DNA from: Gracilibacillus lacisalsi DSM 19029
GTDB lineage: Bacteria > Bacillota > Bacilli > Bacillales > Amphibacillaceae
Reading direction: 5' to 3'
Length of the DNA stretch: 64,000 nucleotides
NCBI RefSeq assembly: GCF_000377765.1
Contig: NZ_KB898664.1
Span: forward strand, 169,489-233,488
The position numbers and the translations under genes were made by a program. This document shows, in pieces, positions 51,709 to 60,440 of this stretch (position 1 is the stretch's first letter; each line of letters starts with the position of its first letter). The notes below the pieces were generated by a model. The model was given only the letters and a program-made list of their open reading frames with translations, made no database searches and was not told where the DNA came from.

Positions 51709-52050
51709 CTAATGATGATCCCCCTTATGAAAATTTATCTCGGCGCTAACTGTCCGTAATCCGGTAATTCAAGTAAGTATGTCAATGAAATGAAGTGAAG
51801 AATAACGGACACTAACCTTCCTGAAAAGTGTCGCTAACCATCAGTGGAGAACAAAATTCCGTAGATGGAAGTATCACTTTATCAATATGTAAGTTAATTT
51901 TGATGGTATCCTATTATATTCTAATCTAAAAATATCAAAGAATACAAGAGAGGAGTTCTTATCATCGGTGTTGATAAAGTAATTTTGACGAGAAATTTCC
52001 TATTTATATTATGCCAAAAAAATTTTTTTCTACTAAGGGGATTGAGAAAT
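51709..52050. other. mrpA upstream region with short repeats
   Basis: No gene seen in 390 bp. CTAAC-ending motifs recur at about 51743-51750, 51811-51815 and 51831-51837. TGTCCGT (51751-51757) is inverted against ACGGACA (51805-51811), resembling the GTCC/GGAC ends of the 51-bp repeat family but without its array. No confident promoter for the mrp operon was found. Confidence 0.3.
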
Positions 52051-52084
52051 AAAAAAACACTTAGTCGGAAATACCGCCTAAGTG
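52051..52084 (-). terminator. sda terminator
   Basis: A 7-bp stem (52058-52064 with 52078-52084) followed on the minus strand by seven T, 16 bp after the sda stop. Confidence 0.8.
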
Positions 52085-52099
52085 AGAATCCATTCTTAT

Positions 52100-52240
52100 T
52101 TAATTCGGGAATTTGAGATAGTCCATTAAGGAACGTCGTCTCATCTCTTCTTCCATTAACTGTATAAATTCATAACTGAGTCTAAGTTCTGTAGCTTTTT
52201 TATAGGATTCAATTAGCAATTCATCCGATAAGTTTTCCAA
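52100..52240 (-). CDS. sda: Sporulation kinase checkpoint inhibitor Sda
   Basis: A 46-residue helical-hairpin protein, the length of B. subtilis Sda. [19 protein letters not shown], then [15 protein letters not shown], match the two helices that bind the histidine-kinase dimerisation domain. Sda blocks KinA/KinB autophosphorylation when replication has just begun or DNA is damaged, holding back sporulation. The start is a TTG, 8 nt after GGAGGG on the minus strand. It is divergent from yqeG, as in B. subtilis, and a cluster of DnaA boxes stands in its upstream region. Confidence 0.93.
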   Translation of the reverse strand: MENLSDELLIESYKKATELRLSYEFIQLMEEEMRRRSLMDYLKFPN

Positions 52241-52322
52241 GGCTTGTCCCTCCAATAGATAGGATGTCTGCTACATGTTATAGTTAATGTAGCATGAAAT
52301 AGGAAAACGAACAACTGCTAAC

Positions 52323-52422
52323 TTATCTACATACACCTGTTTATAACTTGTGTATAAAAGGTGGGAAACTATCTTAGAACTTGATAGGACAAGTGTGGAT
52401 GATGTGAACAAAGTTATCCACA
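52323..52422. promoter_or_regulatory. DnaA-box cluster upstream of sda
   Basis: Four 9-mers at or near the DnaA consensus TTATCCACA: 52323-52331 TTATCTACA (plus), 52349-52357 TTATACACA (minus), 52394-52402 TCATCCACA (minus) and 52414-52422 TTATCCACA (plus, exact). In B. subtilis DnaA binds and activates the sda promoter region, so the same replication-linked control is likely. Confidence 0.85.
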
Positions 52423-52615
52423 AGAAAAACTTTTGTAAGAAAATGTCGAACGATTTTACGAATACAGTTCGATTTTCCTATAAATATAAGACATTTTGTC
52501 ATAATATATGATATACTTTCGACTTTGTAGGAGATATCTTTGAACATAATGAGAAAATTGTTTATGATAGGAAAAGATATGTATATTCTGAAGAAAATAG
52601 TAGAGGTGGACCTAA

Positions 52616-53134
52616 TTGCTGAAAAATTTTTTACCAAATGAACATGTACAACGTGTTTTAGATATAACCCCAGCGAAACTTCGTGATATGGGAATTAAAG
52701 GTGTGATCACTGATTTAGATAATACATTAGTTGCATGGAATGTGAAAGATGCAACACCTGAAGTAATTGAGTGGTTTAAAGAGATGAAAGAAAACGATAT
52801 AAAAGTAACAATTATTTCCAACAATGATGAAGAGCGAGTCAGTGTATTCTCTGAGCCGTTAGAAGCACCATATGTATATAGCGCGAGAAAACCACTCGTC
52901 CGTGCATTTAATCGGACAGCCAAACAAATGGGGTTACCTAAAGAAGAAATTGTCGTAATCGGAGATCAGCTTTTGACTGATGTTCTAGGAGGGAATTTTG
53001 CAGGGTATCACACGATTTTAGTAGTACCGATTGTCGAGACGGACGGAAAGATAACTAGATTTAACCGAATGATTGAACGTCGAATATTAAACTGGATGCG
53101 TAGAAAAGGCATGATCACGTGGGAGGAAAAATGA
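52616..53134 (+). CDS. yqeG: YqeG family HAD phosphatase
   Basis: 172 residues of the HAD IIIA family. The catalytic motif D33-L-D35-NTLV is complete, TIISNNDE supplies motif II, and VIGDQLLTDVLGGN the terminal acidic motif. The natural substrate is not known with certainty; a phosphatase acting on a lipid or nucleotide phosphate is possible. The TTG at 52616 follows AGAGGTGG. The stop overlaps the yqeH ATG by one base. It is the first gene of the yqeG-yqeM operon. Confidence 0.9.
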   Translation: MLKNFLPNEHVQRVLDITPAKLRDMGIKGVITDLDNTLVAWNVKDATPEVIEWFKEMKENDIKVTIISNNDEERVSVFSEPLEAPYVYSARKPLVRAFNRTAKQMGLPKEEIVVIGDQLLTDVLGGNFAGYHTILVVPIVETDGKITRFNRMIERRILNWMRRKGMITWEEK

Positions 53135-54234
53135 TGGAGAAGATTTTTTGTGAAGGCTGTGGAGCCGAAATTCAAACGGAAGATAAATCGAAATCAGGCT
53201 ATGTGCCAAAGAGTGCGTTAGAAAATGAACAGATTATTTGTCAGCGCTGCTTCCGTTTGAAGCATTATAATGAAGTGCAAGATGTGGAATATACTGATGA
53301 TGATTATTTAAGAATGATTAATCAAATAAGTGATACCAATAGTTTAGTTGTTAAGATTGTTGATATTTTTGATTTTAATGGCAGTTTTATTACAGGATTA
53401 CAGCGTTTGACCGGAAATAATCCAATCATACTTATTGGAAACAAGGTAGACTTATTACCAAAATCGACAAATAAAAACAAATTGATTCAATGGATGAAGA
53501 AAACTGCTAGCGATTATGGTTTGAAAGTACAGGATATCTTTCTAGTGTCAGCGGCAAAAGGTCAAGGCTTTGATAAGGTAGAAGAAGAAATCGAAGCGAG
53601 AAGAAACGAAAAAGATGTCTATGTGGTCGGTTGTACGAATGTTGGTAAGTCTACTTTTATTAACCAATTAATTAAACGATCTAGTGGAATAAAAGATGCG
53701 ATCACTACTTCCTATTTTCCGGGGACTACGTTAGGGTTTATTCAAATTCCATTGGATAGAAAATCTAACATGTACGATACACCCGGTGTTGTCAATCGCA
53801 AACAACTTGTCCACTATGTTACAGATAAAGATTTAAAAGTGATTACACCTAAGAAGGAAATTAAGCCAAAAATATATCAGCTACAAGACAAGCAAACGCT
53901 CTTTTTCGGTGGTTTTGCTCGCTTTGATTTTGAAAAAGGACTTAAACAATCCTTTGTTTGTTACTTCTCGAATCAACTGATGATTCACCGTACGAAACTC
54001 GAACATGCAGATGATTTTTATGATAAGCATGTCGGGGATTTATTAGAACCACCTAGTCCAGAGACACTTGAACAGCTGCCGCCTTTAGAGAAACAAAGTG
54101 TAAAAATCCCAAAAGATAAAACAGATATCGTCATACCAGGTCTTGGTTGGATTACTGTACCTGAAGGAGGCATAACCGTTTCGGTTCATGTACCGAAAGG
54201 GGTGCAGATCTCATTACGTCCTGCTTTAATTTAG
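53134..54234 (+). CDS. yqeH: Ribosome-assembly GTPase YqeH
   Basis: 366 residues, exactly the B. subtilis length. An N-terminal zinc finger (C6, C9, C36, C39 in CEGC and CQRC) precedes a circularly permuted GTPase: G4 GNKVD (about 106-110) comes before G1 GCTNVGKST (about 168-176) and G3 DTPG. It helps assemble the 30S subunit. Two ATGs are adjacent; the second (53134) matches the family start MEKI.CEGC and is 7 nt from GGAGG. Confidence 0.95.
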   Translation: MEKIFCEGCGAEIQTEDKSKSGYVPKSALENEQIICQRCFRLKHYNEVQDVEYTDDDYLRMINQISDTNSLVVKIVDIFDFNGSFITGLQRLTGNNPIILIGNKVDLLPKSTNKNKLIQWMKKTASDYGLKVQDIFLVSAAKGQGFDKVEEEIEARRNEKDVYVVGCTNVGKSTFINQLIKRSSGIKDAITTSYFPGTTLGFIQIPLDRKSNMYDTPGVVNRKQLVHYVTDKDLKVITPKKEIKPKIYQLQDKQTLFFGGFARFDFEKGLKQSFVCYFSNQLMIHRTKLEHADDFYDKHVGDLLEPPSPETLEQLPPLEKQSVKIPKDKTDIVIPGLGWITVPEGGITVSVHVPKGVQISLRPALI

Positions 54235-54282
54235 TAGTAAAACTTATCAGGTGTCCGCGATAAAGAGGGAAGGGGAGAAGTC

Positions 54283-55122
54283 ATGTTATATAAACTTGGA
54301 TTGATCGGCCATCCAATTAGTCATTCATTATCACCATGGATTCACAAACAATTTTTGGATTTAGCTGAAGTAGATGGGGAATATAAATTATATGAAGGAG
54401 ACCATGAAGCACTGCCGGAGGTATTAAAGCACTTAAAAGAAATCGGAATCGATGGCTTTAATGTCACCGTTCCATATAAACAGGTCATTGTAGATTATTT
54501 GGATGAAATTGATAAAGATGCTGAAATTCTTCGTGCCGTAAATACGGTCGTTAATATCGATGGAAAGTGGAAAGGCTATAGTACAGATGGGGAAGGATAT
54601 GTCCGCTCACTAAAGGAGCCGTATCCTAACCTTTTAAATCATGAGACAACTGTGTTATTATTAGGTGCTGGTGGAGCGGCACGTGGTATTTACCGGGCGT
54701 TAATGGGACAGGGTGTGGACACGATTGATATTGCCAATCGTTCTCACGATAAAGCGAAAGACCTACTGTCATTACGCCTTGGTGATGTGAACTCTAACGT
54801 ATTAAGCTATCAGAAAGCAGAGGAACAGCTTGCGAAATATGATTTAATTGTTCAGACAACCTCTGTCGGAATGAAACCGAATGTAGAAGATCAAGTCATT
54901 CAACTTGATCAAATAAATAAAGATGCGGTGGTAAGTGATATCGTCTATCAACCGATCACAACACAATTGTTACATGATGCAAGTGAGCGTGGTGCCCATA
55001 TTCATCATGGGCACGCGATGCTGTTATATCAAGGACAATTAGCATTTGAAAAATGGACAGGAAATAATCTTGATGTCGCATACTTAGTTGATAAACTGGA
55101 AAATAAATTAAGAGGTGAATAA
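54283..55122 (+). CDS. aroE: Shikimate dehydrogenase
   Basis: 279 residues. LGLIGHPISHSLSPWIH (about 5-21) binds shikimate, the catalytic K66 lies in NVTVPYKQ, D103-region STDGEGYVRS follows, and GAGGAARGIYRAL is the NADP-binding loop. It reduces 3-dehydroshikimate. It follows yqeH as in B. subtilis (aroD there). GGGGAG precedes the ATG. Confidence 0.95.
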   Translation: MLYKLGLIGHPISHSLSPWIHKQFLDLAEVDGEYKLYEGDHEALPEVLKHLKEIGIDGFNVTVPYKQVIVDYLDEIDKDAEILRAVNTVVNIDGKWKGYSTDGEGYVRSLKEPYPNLLNHETTVLLLGAGGAARGIYRALMGQGVDTIDIANRSHDKAKDLLSLRLGDVNSNVLSYQKAEEQLAKYDLIVQTTSVGMKPNVEDQVIQLDQINKDAVVSDIVYQPITTQLLHDASERGAHIHHGHAMLLYQGQLAFEKWTGNNLDVAYLVDKLENKLRGE

Positions 55123-55123
55123 T

Positions 55124-55417
55124 TTGAAACTAACCGGAAAACAAAAGCGCTTTTTACGCGCGGAAGCACACCATTTGAACCCAATCTTTCAAGTAGGAAA
55201 AGATGGTGTTAATGACAACATGATTATACAAATTAGCCAAGCATTGGAAAAACGTGAATTAATTAAAGTTTCCGTTCTGCAAAATTGTATGGAAGATAAA
55301 GACGATGTGGCAGAAGCGATTGCAGAAGGTACTGGTGCTTATATTGTGCAAATCATTGGAAATACGATTGTGTTATATAAAGAATCAGAAGAAAATAAGA
55401 AGATAACGTTACCGTAA
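55124..55417 (+). CDS. yhbY: YhbY family RNA-binding protein (YqeI)
   Basis: 97 residues of the CRM-domain fold, with KLTGKQKRFLRAEAHHLNPI and the FQVGKDGVNDNMI GxxG-type loop. YhbY proteins associate with pre-50S ribosomal subunits. AGAGGTG points to TTG 55124, not the GTG at 55115 inside it. It starts two bases after the aroE stop. Confidence 0.92.
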   Translation: MKLTGKQKRFLRAEAHHLNPIFQVGKDGVNDNMIIQISQALEKRELIKVSVLQNCMEDKDDVAEAIAEGTGAYIVQIIGNTIVLYKESEENKKITLP

Positions 55418-55432
55418 AAGAAGGTGGGAAGC

Positions 55433-55996
55433 TTGAAACGAATAGGGTTGTTTGGAGGTACGTTTGATCCACCTCATTATGGGCATCTGCTAATGGCAGA
55501 GCAGGCCTATCAGCAATTAGCGCTAGATGAGGTTTGGTTCATTCCGTCCTATCAACCACCACATAAAGAAGAGGCCAAAACAACAGCCAAAGACCGCGTC
55601 GAGATGACGAAAGCTGCTACTCAAGGCCACCCTGCTTTCCATGTTCAAACGTTGGAAGTGGAACGGGAAGGTAAATCATACACATTAAATACAATTCAAA
55701 CATTGAAAGAACAATTTCCTGCTTATCAATTTTATTTTATTATTGGTGGCGATATGGTCGAATATTTACCCAAGTGGCACCAGATTGAAGAATTGGTGGA
55801 ATTAGTTACTTTTGTAGGTGTGAATCGCCCAGGATCAACAACGAATTCACCATATCCTGTAGAAAAGGTTGAAATGCCGTTAATGGACATTTCTTCAACC
55901 ATGATTCGTAAGCGCCTCAGGGAAGGACAATCGATCCGATATTTAACGACACCAGAAGTGATCGCAATTATTAATAAATACGAGTTATATTCATAA
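55433..55996 (+). CDS. nadD: Nicotinate-nucleotide adenylyltransferase
   Basis: 187 residues. GLFGGTFDPPHYGHLL (about 5-20) holds the nucleotidyltransferase HxGH-type motif, and SSTMIRKRLREGQSIRYL is the ISSTxxR motif. It makes deamido-NAD from NaMN and ATP. The TTG at 55433 follows AAGGTGGGA. It precedes yqeK as in many Firmicutes. Confidence 0.94.
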   Translation: MKRIGLFGGTFDPPHYGHLLMAEQAYQQLALDEVWFIPSYQPPHKEEAKTTAKDRVEMTKAATQGHPAFHVQTLEVEREGKSYTLNTIQTLKEQFPAYQFYFIIGGDMVEYLPKWHQIEELVELVTFVGVNRPGSTTNSPYPVEKVEMPLMDISSTMIRKRLREGQSIRYLTTPEVIAIINKYELYS

Positions 55997-56040
55997 AATG
56001 TATTAATCCTTTTTCTAACAAAAAGGGAGAGTGTAGAAAA

Positions 56041-56613
56041 TTGCAAAGAAAAGAAGCACTAAAAATAGTAGAAAAACAACTAACGAAAAAAAGGTACGAG
56101 CACACTGTACGTGTAATGGAGACGGCATTGGAACTGGCTAATCATTATGATGTCGATGTAAAAAAGATAGAGCTTGCAGCTATTTTTCATGATTATGCCA
56201 AATATCGTCATCCAGAAGAAATGAAACGATGGATTATCGAAGAAAAATTACCTCAAGATCTGTTGGATTATCACCAAGAATTGTGGCACGGTCCTGTTGG
56301 ATCCAAGATGATTGAACGGGAAGTTGGTATTTGTGATCCAGAAATACAAAGTGCGATTTATTGGCATACTACAGGTAAACGATATATGTCACGTATGGAT
56401 CAAGTGATATTTATTGCAGACTATATTGAACCGGGGCGGGATTTTCCAGGAGTTGATGAGGTTCGAAATATCGTCTTTGATGATATTGATCAAGCATGTT
56501 GGATGGCAGCACGAAACACGATTAGCTTTTTGATGAGTAAAAACCAGCCGATCTATCCAGATACATTTCAATTATATAATGAAAAAATAGGGAGGAACAT
56601 GAATGGAAAGTAA
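56041..56613 (+). CDS. yqeK: HD-domain Ap4A hydrolase YqeK
   Basis: 190 residues with the HD pattern: H21, H50-D51 in AIFHDYAKY, and the later HxxxHG-type residues in YHQELWHGPVG. YqeK proteins split diadenosine tetraphosphate symmetrically to ADP and replace ApaH in Firmicutes. A TTG start follows GGGAGAG. It overlaps rsfS by 11 bp. Confidence 0.93.
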   Translation: MQRKEALKIVEKQLTKKRYEHTVRVMETALELANHYDVDVKKIELAAIFHDYAKYRHPEEMKRWIIEEKLPQDLLDYHQELWHGPVGSKMIEREVGICDPEIQSAIYWHTTGKRYMSRMDQVIFIADYIEPGRDFPGVDEVRNIVFDDIDQACWMAARNTISFLMSKNQPIYPDTFQLYNEKIGRNMNGK

Positions 56614-56947
56614 AGAATTAGTCGATTTAGTTGCAAAAGCGTGTGATGACAAGCGAGCAGAGGATATCGTCTTATTAGACATGCAAAATGTTTCCTTAAT
56701 TGCTGATTATTTTCTAATCTGTGAGGGGACCAATGAGCGCCAAGTCCAAGCAATCGCACGTGAAGTAAAAGATATTGCAGATGAACAAAACATTGATGTG
56801 AAGCGGATGGAAGGATTCGAGCAAGCAAGATGGGTACTTGTCGACTTGGGAGACCTTGTTTGTCACGTATTTCACCGTGATGAACGCCAATATTATAACA
56901 TAGAAAAACTTTGGGGAGATGCTCCTCAACTAGAAGTGAAATTATAA
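56603..56947 (+). CDS. rsfS: Ribosome silencing factor RsfS
   Basis: 114 residues of the RsfS/Iojap family, with DKRAEDIVLLDMQNVSLIAD, then FEQARWVLVDLGDLVCHVF. It binds uL14 and stops 50S joining to 30S during starvation. GGGAGG lies before the ATG within the end of yqeK. The next gene starts one base after its stop. Confidence 0.95.
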   Translation: MESKELVDLVAKACDDKRAEDIVLLDMQNVSLIADYFLICEGTNERQVQAIAREVKDIADEQNIDVKRMEGFEQARWVLVDLGDLVCHVFHRDERQYYNIEKLWGDAPQLEVKL

Positions 56948-56948
56948 A

Positions 56949-57674
56949 ATGGCATATTCCAAATTAGCATATATTTATGATGTATTGATGGATGATGCAC
57001 CATATGATCAATGGCAATCATTTGTCGAACATTTTTGTAAGCAAGGGAAGATGCTAGACCTTGGCTGTGGGACCGGGAGATTAAGTCATCAATTTGCGGA
57101 TTCAGGTTTTTCCGTTACAGGTGTTGACTATTCAGAAGATATGCTTGCGTTTGCCCAGGCCAATACATCTGGCGTTCAATATATTCAACAAGATATTCGT
57201 CTATTACAAGGATTAACTGAATATGACATCGTTGTGAGCCTCTGTGATGTGATTAACTATATTACTACTACAGCTGACTTGGAAAAAGTCTTTACGAATG
57301 TTAGGGAAAGTCTCGTAAACGACGGATTATTTATATTTGATGTCCACAGTTTAAACCATTTTAATGAGAATATGGTCGGACAAACATTTGCTGAGATTTA
57401 TGATGATATTTCATATGTTTGGTTTTGTGAACAAGGTAGAGAAACTGGAAGTGTCGAACACGATCTTACCTTTTTTCTGTTGAATGAAGAGACTAGTCAC
57501 TACGAACGCTTCGATGAACAACATTATCAACGAACTTTTACCGTTGAAACGTACAAAGAACTACTTAAAAGAGCGGGTTTTCAATCTGTCACGGTTCATG
57601 GAGATTTTTCAATCGAGGAAGCAGAAGAACCCGAAGAGAATCAGCGCATCTTTTTTGTATGTAAGAAGAGATAA
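56949..57674 (+). CDS. yqeM: Class I SAM-dependent methyltransferase YqeM
   Basis: 241 residues. MLDLGCGTGRLSHQFA (about 35-50) is the SAM-binding motif and VSLCDVINYI the post-II motif. The substrate is unknown. It ends the yqeG-yqeM operon: the terminator overlaps its stop codon. In B. subtilis comER follows here, but it is not seen in this window. Confidence 0.88.
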   Translation: MAYSKLAYIYDVLMDDAPYDQWQSFVEHFCKQGKMLDLGCGTGRLSHQFADSGFSVTGVDYSEDMLAFAQANTSGVQYIQQDIRLLQGLTEYDIVVSLCDVINYITTTADLEKVFTNVRESLVNDGLFIFDVHSLNHFNENMVGQTFAEIYDDISYVWFCEQGRETGSVEHDLTFFLLNEETSHYERFDEQHYQRTFTVETYKELLKRAGFQSVTVHGDFSIEEAEEPEENQRIFFVCKKR

Positions 57675-57698
57675 GCCACATGTGGTTTATCTCTTTTA
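57667..57698 (+). terminator. yqeM operon terminator
   Basis: A near-perfect 28-bp palindrome (57667-57694; one G-U pair) and T run, overlapping the yqeM stop. Confidence 0.88.
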
Positions 57699-57779
57699 TA
57701 TGGAAAGTATAAAATCAGCGCAATGACTGCGTTAAGTGAAGTAGTTATTTTGACATGTTGATGTATATTTGCAACACTC

Positions 57780-57870
57780 CGATTAGTTACTTCATGCTAG
57801 TATTGTAGAGCAGTTCTTAACGATGGCCGCCCATTTCCACTCGTGTTGGAATTGTTTGGCGAACGGATTT
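57780..57870. repeat. Dispersed intergenic repeat, fourth locus
   Basis: Bases 57799-57861 resemble 187-249 (shared CTTAACGA, GGCCGCCCA and GGAATTGTTTG in the same order and spacing). It fills the 300-bp gap after yqeM; no gene is visible there. Confidence 0.55.
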
Positions 57871-57975
57871 GGGGCATCATAGTTCAATCATTTGACGTTT
57901 GTTACCAATATCCGTTATTTTTACTATGTGCATGAAAGTAAAACATGCCAATTACCTTCTAAGGAGGAAAGAATA

Positions 57976-58632
57976 ATGTCAAAACGTATTTTAATGGTAG
58001 TTACAAATCACACAACCATTACAGATGATCATAAAACAGGATTATGGTTAGAGGAATTTGCTGTTCCATATTTAGTTTTTAAAGAGAAAGGTTATGATGT
58101 CACAGTAACCAGTATCAAAGGTGGAGAAGTAGCGTTAGACCCTAACAGTATAGAAGATAAGCCAGAATGGAAAGAAGCAGAGGAAGAATTAAAATCAACA
58201 ACTATATTAACCGAAGGACATGCCAGTGGTTATGATGCAGTATTCTTACCAGGAGGTCACGGTACGATGTTCGATTTTCCTGATAATGAAATACTACAAT
58301 ATGTATTACAACAATTTGCTGAAGATGATCGTGTTATCGGCTCTGTGTGTCACGGTCCAGCAGGAATTGTGAATGTTACTTATAGAGATGGTACACCACT
58401 AGTGAAAGGTAAGAAAGTGACAGCATTTACGGACAGTGAAGAAATGGAAATGCAATTAGACCAACATATGCCATTCTTATTAGAAAGCAAAATCCGTGAA
58501 AAAGGAGCGGATTTCCAACAGGATAAAAACTGGTCTGACTTTTCTGTCCGTGATGGCAACTTAGTTACGGGGCAAAACCCGCAATCAAGTCGAAGTACTG
58601 CTATGAAAGTAATAGAGGCACTGGAAGCATAA
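57976..58632 (+). CDS. DJ-1/PfpI family protein (class I amidotransferase-like)
   Basis: 218 residues of the DJ-1/PfpI superfamily, in the HchA/Hsp31-like branch. The nucleophile C125 sits in GSVCHGPAG, with E26 in TGLWLEEF and the FLPGGHGTMFDF loop. Relatives act on glyoxals or as stress proteins. AAGGAGGAAAG precedes the ATG. It stands alone; a hairpin (58643-58668) follows. Confidence 0.88.
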   Translation: MSKRILMVVTNHTTITDDHKTGLWLEEFAVPYLVFKEKGYDVTVTSIKGGEVALDPNSIEDKPEWKEAEEELKSTTILTEGHASGYDAVFLPGGHGTMFDFPDNEILQYVLQQFAEDDRVIGSVCHGPAGIVNVTYRDGTPLVKGKKVTAFTDSEEMEMQLDQHMPFLLESKIREKGADFQQDKNWSDFSVRDGNLVTGQNPQSSRSTAMKVIEALEA

Positions 58633-58642
58633 TTTTAAAAAT

Positions 58643-58668
58643 GGGACAAGTTGTGGTTAACTTGTCCC
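58643..58668. terminator. Hairpin after DJ-1 gene
   Basis: A 10-bp perfect stem with 6-nt loop, 10 bp after the stop. The plus strand lacks a T run, so its strength as a terminator is doubtful. Confidence 0.55.
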
Positions 58669-58673
58669 AATCC

Positions 58674-58702
58674 TTGCAATCAAATGTAAACGCTAACATT
58701 AT
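58674..58702 (+). promoter_or_regulatory. Candidate promoter with CcpA cre site
   Basis: TTGCAA (58674-58679), 17 bp, CATTAT (58697-58702). TGTAAACGCTAACA at 58685-58698 matches the cre consensus at every position and fills the spacer, so CcpA would repress the downstream glycosidase gene when preferred sugars are present. Confidence 0.7.
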
Positions 58703-58720
58703 AAAGGGGAGGGGAATTAC

Positions 58721-60400
58721 ATGAAGTCGATGTCAATAGGAAAGAGGGATCAGCGCATTCGCGAATATGTTACACCAAAGAGGATTGTATGGAAAACAGC
58801 AGATGCTACAATTGAAAACGAAGAGTTATTATTACAAGACAAAGATTCCCAGGTACTTATTACACCCGACAATCCAGTCATCATGAGAAACGATGGAATT
58901 ACCCCGGGAATTTTATTGGATTTCGGAATCGAACTTCATGGTGGAATCCAATTAGCAATCTGGAATTGTGTCAAAAAGGGAGAACTGACTAAACGTGCAA
59001 AAGTTCGTGTTCGATTTGGGGAATCTGTGATGGAAGCAATGAGTGAAATCGGCGGAGAGACGAATGCTACCAATGACCACGCAATGCGTGATCAGATTTT
59101 AGATATCAGTTTTTTAGGAATGAACGAAATTGGCAATACCGGTTTTCGATTTGTCCGGATAGATTTATTAGAAGAAGATTGCTTTATTCAAGTTAATACG
59201 ATCAAGGCGATATTCTATCATCGTGATCTACCTCTAAAAGGATCATTCAACTCCAGTGACCCATTGTTGAATCAAATTTGGGACACAGGAGCTTATACGG
59301 TTTACTTGAATATGCAGGATTATATATGGGACGGGATAAAACGAGATCGTATGGTATGGATTGGTGACATGCATCCGGAAGTTGCTACGATTCAAGCAGC
59401 ATTTGGTCCGGAAAAAATTGTTCCACAAAGCTTAGATTTCGTTAGAGATCGAACAACATTACCTGATTGGATGAATACTTTTCCGAGTTATTCTGCTTGG
59501 TGGATGATCATTCAACATGATTGGTATATGTACACTGGTGATAAAGCCTATTTAAATGAGCAAAAAGATTACCTGATTGCTTTACTTGATCAAATGGGTT
59601 CACATATTAATAACAATGGAACAAACACCATGCCTAATCCATTTCTTGATTGGCCAACAGTCCATAACAAGAATGGAGTACATGCAGGTGTTCATGCATT
59701 ATTTATGCTTGCTGTCGAAAAAGCTACTCATTTAATCAAGATATTAGGTGATTTTTCAGCAGCTGAACGTGGAGAATCTTATTTAAAGAAGTTGACTAAA
59801 CATAAGCCAAATCACGGAAATAGTAAACAAGCGGCAGCGCTTTTGGCTTTGAGTGGGCAAGAAGAAGCACTACAAATCAATGAAAGTGTATTATCAAAGG
59901 CAGGTGCAAAAGGGATATCTACTTTTTACGGGTATTATATTCTTCAAGCAAAAGCTTTGGCAAAAGATTTTTCAGGAGCATTAGATTTAATTAGAGAGTA
60001 TTGGGGTGGCATGTTATCATTAGGTGCTACGACTTTCTGGGAGGATTTTGATATCAATTGGCTTCAAAATGCTGCTCGTATCGATCAACTAACACCAGAA
60101 GGAAAAATTGATGTACACGGAACATATGGTGACCATTGTTATGTCGGTTATAGACATAGTCTTTGTCACGGTTGGGCATCTGGTCCAACAGCGTGGCTCT
60201 CGCAGCATATTTTAGGAATTAAGATTAACGAACCAGGCTGTAAAGTGATTGAAATTACACCATCATTGGGAGACCTTGAATGGGTGGAAGGTTCCTTTCC
60301 GACCCCATATGGTACAATAAAAGTAAAACATTATAAACAAAAAGATGGTTCCATAGAAACATCATACGAGGCACCAACTGAAGTAGAAATTATAAACTAA
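58721..60400 (+). CDS. GH78 alpha-L-rhamnosidase-like enzyme
   Basis: 559 residues without signal peptide, so cytoplasmic. An N-terminal beta-rich part (to about 175) precedes an (alpha/alpha)6 barrel. RDRMVWIGDMHPE (D216 region) and LGATTFWEDFDINW (E441) correspond to the catalytic acidic motifs of the GH78/Bac_rhamnosid6H family, and a C-terminal beta domain ends the protein. It probably releases rhamnose from imported glycosides, but the substrate is unproven. It is shorter than most GH78 enzymes. GGGGAGGGG precedes the ATG. No transporter gene is adjacent. Confidence 0.78.
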   Translation: MKSMSIGKRDQRIREYVTPKRIVWKTADATIENEELLLQDKDSQVLITPDNPVIMRNDGITPGILLDFGIELHGGIQLAIWNCVKKGELTKRAKVRVRFGESVMEAMSEIGGETNATNDHAMRDQILDISFLGMNEIGNTGFRFVRIDLLEEDCFIQVNTIKAIFYHRDLPLKGSFNSSDPLLNQIWDTGAYTVYLNMQDYIWDGIKRDRMVWIGDMHPEVATIQAAFGPEKIVPQSLDFVRDRTTLPDWMNTFPSYSAWWMIIQHDWYMYTGDKAYLNEQKDYLIALLDQMGSHINNNGTNTMPNPFLDWPTVHNKNGVHAGVHALFMLAVEKATHLIKILGDFSAAERGESYLKKLTKHKPNHGNSKQAAALLALSGQEEALQINESVLSKAGAKGISTFYGYYILQAKALAKDFSGALDLIREYWGGMLSLGATTFWEDFDINWLQNAARIDQLTPEGKIDVHGTYGDHCYVGYRHSLCHGWASGPTAWLSQHILGIKINEPGCKVIEITPSLGDLEWVEGSFPTPYGTIKVKHYKQKDGSIETSYEAPTEVEIIN

Positions 60401-60404
60401 TAAA

Positions 60405-60435
60405 TCCAGCTCTTTCCGTAAAGGACAGAGCTGGA
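60405..60435. terminator. Bidirectional terminator, GH78/adh
   Basis: A 9-bp perfect stem (60405-60413 with 60427-60435) between convergent genes. Confidence 0.7.
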
Positions 60436-60440
60436 ATTCA

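Noticed and set aside
52374-52637. 87-residue minus-strand frame between sda and yqeG
   Set aside because: It covers the DnaA-box region and the yqeG ribosome site and has no family resemblance.
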